From assembly GCA_036346225.1 (NCBI GenBank), contig JARFIW010000884.1, positions 2,870,501-2,934,500 on the forward strand: a DNA stretch of 64,000 bases. The letters are read 5' to 3'. Source of the stretch: Platerodrilus igneus. Lineage: Eukaryota; Arthropoda; Insecta; Coleoptera; Lycidae. This document shows positions 56,659-64,000 of the stretch, piece after piece (within the stretch, counting starts at the first letter, position 1; each line of letters starts with the position of its first letter). A program made the position numbers and the translations under genes. The notes beneath the pieces were generated by a model that did not search any database, had not been told where the DNA came from, and worked only from the letters and a program-made list of their open reading frames with translations.

Positions 56659-57245
56659 TATTTTATTTCGCCCTAATTAAAAACTGTAAAATAATATTTA
56701 TCACCTAAGATTTTGATGGAAACTGTTCGCGCGACTACGCCTATCTTCGTAACAGATTGTTAACATTTATCGAATTAATTATGGAATTTTAAATAAATGT
56801 TTTTAAAAAAAGTATTATACATACTCGTAGACGGTTAAGAATGCGATTCTAGAGTATAAATAGTGTGTTGTGGTATATATTACATAATTTGTACTTGTCG
56901 TATACGAATTTTGAAAACCAACTGAATTTTCTTTTTTCTCTCCCACCAACGCAGAATAAATTTGTTGCAAGTTTTTTCGCATCACGCCTTCGTGCTTTAA
57001 GATCGGAAAAATTTAAACGTTCATACCTTTTTAAATACATACGCAAACATATTTCTACAACTTGGACAATTTCAGGAAAAGTGAAATCGAATGGTTTTAG
57101 AGTAAAAATAGCTTACAATTTAGATTTTATAGACATCATAGACCGGAGTAGAGCACGTGAAAAAATGGTTTGGTTTTTTTATGCATATTGTTAAATTAAG
57201 TAATTGGTATTGGTTGTCTATAAAGAGGTTGTAAAAAATAAAAAT

Positions 57246-57350
57246 TGAAATTGAAATTAAAAAAAAACATAACAAAACTCGATGCTATCATCGAACCCTC
57301 AACTATCCGAATGGTAGCTGGATTTCTTAGTACTGCGCAATGGCGTTTGA
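57246..57350 (-). pseudogene. tRNA-like relic next to a SINE
   Basis: The minus strand has GGGTTCGATGA (B-box-like) and TTGCGCAGTACTAAG (A-box-like) about 35 bases apart. No good cloverleaf forms. Possibly the head of an older SINE. Confidence 0.25.
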
Positions 57351-57397
57351 CAAATTTGAAAACATCGTAGGTGGTATATGTGCTGTCTAACACATTT

Positions 57398-57698
57398 GGC
57401 GTCGCTGTGGATCAATGTAGTAAGCGTAAGACTACGGATCCCAAGGTCCCGGGTTCAAATCCCGATACGGCCGACTGCTTGAAAAATGGCAGGTGAGCAT
57501 TTTTCACAAAAATTACGCCCTCGTTCGGATGAGAGGTTAAATGGAGGTCCCATGTGTGAGTGTTGTCACGCACGTTAAAGATCCCTACCTTGGCTGAAAC
57601 CGCAAGGGTTCGGCAGAATTCTAAATTTCCAGGCAACAAAAAACTCGCCTCCTGGACAATGTAGTACCTACAGGTGGAGCATTGGAAATGTAAATGAA
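57398..57698 (+). mobile_element. tRNA-derived SINE with 14-bp target duplication
   Basis: A head of tRNA type (GGCGTCGCTGTGGATCAATG, B box GGGTTCAAATCCC) is followed by a body with TGTCACGCACGTTAAAGATC and the tail GGTGGAGCATTGGAAATG. The flanks CTGTCTAACACATT at 57383-57396 and 57699-57712 are identical. It is homologous over its length to the SINE at 62026. RNA polymerase III internal promoter boxes are visible; there is no ORF. Confidence 0.88.
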
Positions 57699-58143
57699 CT
57701 GTCTAACACATTATTTTAATAACAGGAGTAATGGTAATAAATTGGGCGAGCTAGGTCGTTTACTGCGAATGAATTTTATAATTTTTGTTTAAATGAATTT
57801 AGATCCTCTGTATTCAAAATTGATACTTCTTTACATTTGTAATCGATTTTAAAGCTTAAAAATATATATTGGATGTTTTATTTCTGCCCAATTTAAAAGT
57901 ATCTAAAATAATTGTGTCACTTAAGATCTTGAAGGTAACTCGTCGTGCGCCTACGCCGATCTCCGTAAACGGTCTTCGACATTTCTCGAATTAATTGCGC
58001 AATCTTAAATGAAATGTATCGAAAAAAGCATAATACCTACCAACGAACGGTTAAGAATTCAGATTGTAGGATGTAAATAGTGTGTTGTGGCGTATATTAC
58101 ACAATATTTACTTAGCGTATACCAATTTTGGTAACCAAGTGGA

Positions 58144-58840
58144 TTATCTGTCTCTCTCGAACCAAGAACATTCGATCTGTGGCCGACCTTGTCGCACCAC
58201 GCGCCCGGGTCTGTAGTTCGGAAAAATTAGGCAGATCCTAAAATGTTTCGACACGTATACCGCCGAGTGGTACGAAAATGAGACTTTTCAGAAAAGCCGG
58301 ATTTTATCTCGAAATATTCTCTTCGACGCCACCAAAACCCGCCTACGCAATTTACGGCGACGTTCCGCACCAGACTCCCATCCTCCCGAACCTTCATCAC
58401 CACCATCCGCTGAGGAGACACGCGATTAGCGATATATTCGCACCTCAACTTTAGCACAAAGTCATGCTATCAAAATTTATAGTTATTAGATTATCTGTCT
58501 CTCTCGAACCAAGAACATTCGATCTGTGACCGACCTTGTCGCACCATGCGCTCGGGTCTGTAGTTCGGAAAAATTAGACAGAGCCTAAAATGTTTCGACA
58601 CGTATACCGCCGAGTGGTACGAAAATGAGACTTTTTAGAAAAACCTGATTTTACTCGAAATATTCCCTTCGACGCCAACAAAACCCGCCTACGCAATTTA
58701 CGGCGACGTTCCGCACCAGACTGCCATCCTCCCGAACCTTCACCACCACCGCCGCCCTCCGAGGAGACACGCGATTAGCGATCGATTCGCACCTCAACTT
58801 TAGCACAAAGTCATGCTATCAAGATTTATGGTTATTAGAT
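58144..58840. repeat. Tandem duplication, 347-bp unit x2
   Basis: 58144-58490 and 58491-58840 are nearly identical from TTATCTGTCTCTCTCGAACC to AGTCATGCTATCAA. The unit is GC-richer than its surroundings. Frames are open for 60-100 residues on the minus strand in both copies, but the reading shifts between copies, so coding is unlikely. Confidence 0.88.
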
Positions 58841-59221
58841 TTAGGGATTTGGATATTTGGGGAATTAGATATTTTCACTTTTAATTATCTAGGGTATTTT
58901 CTGCTAGAGGTATTTGGAGAAAATAGTTTGACAGATGACATTTGTTATTGTTTTGGGTTGCTGGATGTTAAGTTTAGGTTGTGAATTACGAACTGAAAAA
59001 ATGAATTGCTATTCATTTCCAATATGATAGGTAAAACGCAAAATAAATAACGGCGAACTACACGAAAAGGTAAGGTTAAGGTTAGAACAAAACAAACAAA
59101 TCACGAGCTTTTCTGAACAAACACGCATGCTCCGATCTCAAAATAGCCAGAAAAGTTTAACTAGAACCAACTTTTGGGAGATCGGATATTTGGTGTTATT
59201 GACGTTTTTCGGCGGTGTCAC

Positions 59222-59372
59222 GTGATCACTTTAACCAATAAGATCATTCTCCAAATATCCAAATCGTCAAAACTCTATAGCACTAGAGCCGCTTTAAGGT
59301 GGCTTTAGTGCTACAGAGATTTGGCGATTTGGATATTTGGAGAATGATCTTATTGGTTAAACTTTGAACTTT
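59222..59372. repeat. Hairpin with ~60-bp arms
   Basis: TTTAACCAATAAGATCATTC at about 59232 reappears inverted at about 59340-59362. The arms extend through CCAAATATCCAAATCG to TAGCACTAGAGCC/GGCTTTAGTGCTA around a loop of about 13 bases. The related word GGATATTTGG also occurs at 58848, so a longer element may be involved. Confidence 0.8.
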
Positions 59373-59957
59373 CTCGAGATAATACGATTGAAATGTGTTT
59401 CCAGTGAGCCACCAACTTATGGCGTATATCGAAAGGTGTATTATCGTTCTTGTTAAAATGTGCTCCAAAAGTTTACCAGTGTATTTTATAGTAAAGCTCA
59501 ATTAATGTGTTACATTTAGTATAATTTACTATAAGCGAGAAAAATGCAATTATCAATATAGTTCTTTATGTATACAATGTACCTATTTGTTTGCATATTT
59601 GTGCGATTAGGATCAAATATTTATTTCGGCGATGATCTTGAACTTCGTATTTTTCTATGGTTCGAGATTAAAACAGTAATTATTCGAAATTAGTGTAAGA
59701 CCCGCATTTGTTTTTAATAATTAATTTTTAAACACTTTAACACAGCTTAAAAAATCTTGCGATGGTGTTCCAGCATTGTGTAGCAGTGCACAGTACTCAG
59801 CGGGATTAATTTATAAATTGTTTAGCCCTCAATAAAGTAGGTACTAGATTTTAAAGTTTTAGATTTTATTAATTTTGCATGTTGTTATAATTAAGCTCGT
59901 AAGTTTTTATATCTTTTTATTTGCTTTAAGCAAACAAAATTTAATAACATTTTATTA
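59373..59957. other. Intergenic DNA, nothing recognised
   Basis: AT-rich, no ORF or repeat I can name. Confidence 0.5.
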
Positions 59958-60416
59958 AGGTCGCTTTACATTATGTAAGTTTGATGCAATGCAATTCAAA
60001 TACAACATACTGTGCATGTCTTCCAGCAAGTTGTCAGTCAGCTGTTGCAATTTTAAGATACTAGAACATGTTCTAATTTCTATGCAATTCTAGTAATTTA
60101 TTTTAGTGATAAATGGGATACCAAATTAAAAATAAAATTATCATAAGCGTAAGACAACTTATATTGTATTAGCTGATTGTTGAACAACATAATAATCAAA
60201 TTGTAACAATGTGAGCAAGGTAAACTTTCTATTTTATTAATTTGAGTAATAAATAAAAAGTTTCTTTTGATGGAATGTTATTTTCATTAGTTGGTGACAC
60301 TGCCTATTAAATTAAAATTGCATACAAATTGCACAAGTGTAAAAAGGAAATGCCATGCAAGTGACATCCAATGCAATGTCTTGCATCAAAATTGCATTAT
60401 GTAAGCTATCTTTACA
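59958..60416. repeat. Possible MITE upstream of CLPB
   Basis: GGTCGCTTTACATTATGTAA then TTTGATGCAATGCAATT (59959-60000) is echoed inverted by TTGCATCAAAATTGCATTAT then GTAAGC...TTTAC (60378-60416). The interior is rich in TGCAAT/ATTGCA words. It ends about 200 bp upstream of the CLPB start codon. Confidence 0.4.
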
Positions 60417-60617
60417 AATATCAATATTTTCTCACTTAACTTGGAGAGTTTTCGAACTAAATTTACTATTTCAGTTTGTTATGTTTAAATATGTAAGTGA
60501 GGCTCTATATATTTAATATCTATCATATTATTTCTAAATTGACAAATCCTATTTGACAGCTGTTTTGCTTTTGAAAGTGGCGTTATTTAAAATTATGAAA
60601 TTTTATTTTGGACTAAG

Positions 60618-61162
60618 ATGTTCCATTCACGTGCTTTTAGAAATGTAAGATCTTTGAATAGCTTCCGAAGGTATTTAACTTTTGTCAACACTATTCCTAA
60701 TGCACGCGAACCCATATATTTTAACACAGTTGAAAGGTATTATGAACACCACCAGCAAAACAAGTACAAAGATTGGTTTAATACTTCCAACAATCTACAT
60801 TTGTATAGCTTGTTACTACCCGTTGGTATAGCCGTAGCCTATTGTGATTCTCAAGTTAACCCAAATGAAAAACGACTGTTTCGTGCTGTGCAGTATGGCA
60901 TTCAGCCTGAAGTAAAGAAGTATGTACGGACAGTGGCCTTACTTAAGCTATTATTCTTAAATTTTAAGGATTATTAATACATTGAAAGTAAATGTAAATA
61001 CTCGTCATTATTTGGGTTGGACCCCACTTATGGTAGCTGCCGTGAATGGCAGAGCTGATATTTGCAAAGTTCTTCTTGATGCTGGTGCTGATGTAAATTT
61101 GGGTGATGAATATATCAATGCTGGACGAACTAGCCAAGGAAAGGGCATGCATCCTCTTGAAG
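60618..61162 (+). CDS. CLPB: CLPB (Skd3-like) mitochondrial AAA+ disaggregase, N-terminal exons
   Basis: Coding exons are 60618-60919 and 60969-61162, joined over a 49-bp intron. The frame continues past the donor at 61163, and the remaining exons lie beyond the window. The N-terminus (MFHSRAFRNVRSLNSFRRY) is Arg-rich without acids, a mitochondrial presequence. A hydrophobic segment LYSLLLPVGIAVAY (residues about 57-70) corresponds to the inner-membrane/processing segment of animal CLPB. Then RLFRAVQYGIQPEVKK and the ankyrin repeat GWTPLMVAAVNGRADICKVL (about 122-150), followed by GMHPLE, match the CLPB ankyrin region. Animal CLPB is a protein disaggregase of the mitochondrial intermembrane space. 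The AAA+ domain is not seen. The intron after exon 2 carries a large element. Confidence 0.82.
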
Positions 61163-61329
61163 GTAGGTTTTATATAATTAAAAAAGCATTTGCCTTCATT
61201 TCTTAGAGTGGTTATTAGAAACAAGTCTGTATAGAATTTTCCTTTCATGTTTTTTATACAAATTTGATTTATTTGGTAACTTATGCCTTGTAGTACATGG
61301 CGAGGGGTAAACCGCTGGTTGTATTAGGT

Positions 61330-61475
61330 GTACAAGCCGTTTGTATTACACTGTATTACATTAAATTACATGTAGTGGTCTGAATTATGTAGTATTGCCT
61401 TGTATTACAGTGGATTACTTTGTATTACAAGGAATTTCACTGTATTACGTTGTATTAAGCAGTACTTTGTTGTTT
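61330..61475 (+). repeat. Irregular TGTATTAC-word cluster in CLPB intron 2
   Basis: The word T(G/T)TATTACA or a close variant recurs about nine times in 140 bp with irregular spacing (10-25 bp). No coding capacity. Confidence 0.6.
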
Positions 61476-61599
61476 ATATTCAATCCAAATTGTCATTTGT
61501 ATCATAAAAAAGTATTTTTAAGTAACTGTCGAAAAATATAGCAGTGTATATCTTTTAAACAGAGAGGCGACTAGTGTACGAGACATTTTACTCTAATTT

Positions 61600-64000
61600 A
61601 AAAACAGTTTACCGTCCATATATATTTTAAATAGATTGTTAGGTTACAATGAAACTAATATTCATGAAGGCGAAATTGATTTCAGAGGGCTTTTGAGACA
61701 TCTGGAAAAACGAAATCTATCTAAATTTGTTTGGATTTCAGAGGATGCTACTAGAGTAACTAGCAAAATTCAGTATGATACGAAAACCAACAAAATAGTG
61801 GGCTTCACGCTTCCTATTGAAAACGGTTACCTCAGACAAAATCGTATATTGCGACATTGGGAATTGTTATCGAAAACTATTTTAAAACTGCTTCAAAAGC
61901 CAGCTATGCATATGTTATAGTGGCTCAGCCACTATCACGTGGTTCGCCAACTTTTTACCTAGCAATATTTGGAAGCGACAATAAATTTAACTATAGTGAC
62001 ATTATAGAACGGTGGAAATATATAAGGCGGCTCCGTGGCGCAGGGGTATGTGTGTGACTACTACGCCCAAGGTCCCAGGTTTGAATCTCGACACGGTCCG
62101 CTTGAAAAATATTAGGCGAGCATTTTTCACAAAAATACACCCTTGTTCGGATGAGAGGTAAAATGGAGGTCCCGTATGTGAGTGTTGTCACGCACGTTAA
62201 AGATCCCTACCTTGCCTGGAACGACAAAGGTTTGGCAAAATTCTAAATTTCCAGGCAACAAAAAACCCGCTTCCTGGCCAATGTAGTACCTTCGGGTGGA
62301 GCATTGGAAAATCACATGCAAGGTGGAAATATATAAACTTGACAGCAAAAACCTATGGAATTACTGTGTTAGGATACTCTGCAGATGAAGATTCCCGATA
62401 TTTAAAAGCAATGAGAATTAATTCAGGTTTGTTTAGCACTCAAGTCGAAAACGAAACAAATATCTACAAAGAAAAATGGAAGTGGTTTCATGCCATACTC
62501 AACAATAATGAATAATATGTGCAAGACACCGTTCATATTTTGACTAAATTACGAGTAAGGATTTTAAACCAAAAAAAAAGTAAACCTACAAATAAGCACT
62601 AAAGTTGCAACTGCAGAACATCTTCATGAATTGGTCAAGTCTGTCGGTAAAGATAAACATTTACTTACTTCGTATGACTTAAAAGCTGATGATAAAATGA
62701 ATTACTCATCGGCAGAGAAAATGTGTTCTCCTTCTGCCATAAGTTATTTAGAGAACATTCCCAATAGCGATGCTACTCTTAAGTTATTTAATAACCATGC
62801 ATTACGTATAATCATCATATTTAGATCATTCTCTGCCTCTAGAGACACGAGTCTATAGAATTTGGTACTCAGTTTTTTTTTATGCGCATTTGGATAGCTT
62901 CTGTTAAGAAAAGCAAGGATCTAACAATAAAAAATATTTTATTTCTACAAACTGTTACGTCTATATTGAACTTAATGTTCATGCACTAATTCAGCTTATA
63001 CTTCGCTTGAAACTGACTAATGACTCTACTATATCTAATACAAACTTTCAATATGATTTTTATCTTCCATGTTTCTTCAATCAATCTTCCGAACAATTAT
63101 TTAGAATGGCTCGTTCTATGACAGGAACTTACTCCACAGTTATCAATTTTAGTATAAAAGAATTTATTCACAGGGCTATCAATAATATTGTGAGTGCTGT
63201 TAGTAATGATTTTATTTTCCCCAGAGAAGAAAAAAGAGCTTCCTTTCTTAATTCCTAAAAGGTTGTAGTGAAACTAGAAGAAATTGAACAGATCAATATA
63301 AAAACTACCATGGAACGAACTTTTACAGACGTGCTAGTGGAAACTGAGAAACTGGGAATTTTTGCAGTGCCAGGCGATTGGCTGGACATTGGTATAGTTG
63401 CAGACAATGTAAAGTATATCCACGCTATAATTTTCTTCCTGGTGATGCTATTGGTCTTGCAGAAAACTCACTTGACAATTTACTAACTCCACACCAAATT
63501 AAAGAGAATTTGAATTTGAAAGACTTTTCCGGAGATATAAATAACCCATCAGAAGAATCTCTCTTCTTGCAAATTAGTACAAACGATAAATGTATGATAG
63601 TCAAAAAGTTGTTTTATTGTTGGCTTCTTGGTAAATCATCAGGAAAATTAAGAAATGACAGACTAAGACGATTTATGAGCAATGTAAAAGGCGCCTCAAA
63701 TGTTTCAACTAAATATCCAACGCACAAGATCGTTAGAAAAAAAATTAAGTTAGCCCATCATATTCTAACACTTCCTCAGAAGAGGCGATGTCAGAAGACG
63801 ATTCCTCAGACACCGGGAACGTCTAAGATGCATTTAGAGAAATAAAATCTACAAACACTTTAAAATATCATTGGAAAATTATTACTATTTGCTATGATCT
63901 CCGGTGGTATATTGGGAGAGTCACTGAAATTGTAAACGGCGACGACAACTTTTTTAATGTCAAATTTCTAATAGCTGAGCTAGACGAGTTTGTATGGCCA
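61600..64000 (+). pseudogene. Decayed repetitive-element protein, family not named, in CLPB intron
   Basis: Pieces of one long protein follow in order: 61636-61850 (LRHLEKRNLSKFVWISEDAT, VGFTLPIENGYL); 61857-62025 (SYAYVIVAQPLSRGSPTFYL, FGSDNKFNYSDIIERW); 62337-62510 (GITVLGYSADEDSRYLKAMR); 62631-62780 (LVKSVGKDKHLLTSYDLKAD, SAEKMCSP); and 63007-63258 (FFNQSSEQLFRMARSMTGTY). The last pieces are 63378-63845 and, to the window end, WYIGRVTEIV...FNVKFL..LDEFVWP. I recognise the blocks as a multicopy arthropod/cnidarian protein with a Tudor/chromo-like C-terminus but cannot name its superfamily. Frameshifts, stops and a SINE break it. It is on the CLPB strand inside its intron and is not part of CLPB. 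Confidence 0.6.
62026..62321 (+). mobile_element. tRNA-derived SINE with 15-bp target duplication, inside the element coding sequence
   Basis: The head GGCGGCTCCGTGGCGCAGGG has an A-box region and, 35 bases on, B box GGTTTGAATCT. The body contains TTGTCACGCACGTTAAAGAT and TCCAGGCAACAAAAAACCCG, and the tail ends GGTGGAGCATTGGAAAATCA then CATGCAA. The direct repeats GGTGGAAATATATAA at 62011-62025 and 62322-62336 are perfect. Removing the SINE rejoins the host frame (ERWKYI...NLTAKTYGITVLGY), proving insertion into an older coding sequence. Confidence 0.93.

Larger units (their letters stand above)
55080..58230. repeat. Diverged direct segmental duplication (copies A and B)
   Basis: Copy A (about 55090-55200 joined to 56670-57010) aligns with copy B (about 57760-58225). 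Shared landmarks are AAAATTGATAC.T.TTTACAT, GTAAAGCTTA/TAAAGCTTAA, the CGCG/CGTGCGCCTACGCC block, ATAGTGTGTTGTGG, and TCGGAAAAATT. In copy A about 1.45 kb (hairpin element, TA/GA tracts, hammerhead fragment, CGATA satellite) lies between the two halves and is absent from B. No recognisable coding content. Confidence 0.65.

Noticed and set aside
55967..56708. Open frames up to 241 aa on both strands rich in RIDTYRYVS repeats
   Set aside because: They are translations of the self-complementary CGATA satellite and TA tracts. Both strands and several frames are open at once, with no start context or domain.
58227..58457. 76-aa minus-strand ORF in the 347-bp tandem repeat
   Set aside because: The second copy shifts frame within the same region despite near-identical DNA, so the frame is not maintained.

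Overview
This is AT-rich nuclear DNA from an insect. The exons are short, introns follow GT-AG, and the sequence is crowded with arthropod-type mobile elements (jockey-like LINEs, BEL/Pao, piggyBac, P, Harbinger, Penelope, tRNA-SINEs). The order cannot be fixed from the sequence alone. 

The core is the stoned locus on the + strand. stonedA (seven coding exons, 4367-8763, 761 aa) and stonedB (eleven coding exons, 8796-38713, 1242 aa) share one long exon. Only 32 nt lie between the stnA stop and the stnB start, so both proteins are expected from one dicistronic mRNA, as is known for Drosophila stoned. Reading the spliced stnA frame, I find no methionine codon after the initiator in 761 codons. 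StnA carries DPF(DT) repeats. StnB carries NPF motifs, proline-rich blocks, a stonin domain and a mu-homology domain, which are the classical parts of a synaptic-vesicle endocytic adaptor. 

The introns fall into two classes: most are 47-57 bp, and three are swollen by insertions. stnA intron 2 (1.8 kb) holds a Tc1/mariner-like element with long terminal inverted repeats. stnB intron 4 (6.3 kb) holds a decayed Penelope-like element and a Harbinger remnant. stnB intron 9 (19.5 kb) holds two LINEs and a P element whose right terminal repeat is split by one of the LINEs; the nest ends 79 bp before the next splice acceptor. 

Upstream (1-2410) is a 3' LINE fragment lying against a BEL/Pao gag fragment. 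Downstream (38714-60600) I see no convincing host gene. This stretch holds a piggyBac relic, a foldback element, BEL/Pao gag debris, a minisatellite, hairpin elements, a complete hammerhead-ribozyme motif, a CGATA-rich satellite, a segmental duplication and tRNA-derived SINEs. At 60618 the N-terminal exons of the mitochondrial AAA+ protein CLPB begin. Its next intron contains a decayed multi-kilobase element (about 61600 to the window end), itself split by a SINE with a 15-bp target duplication.
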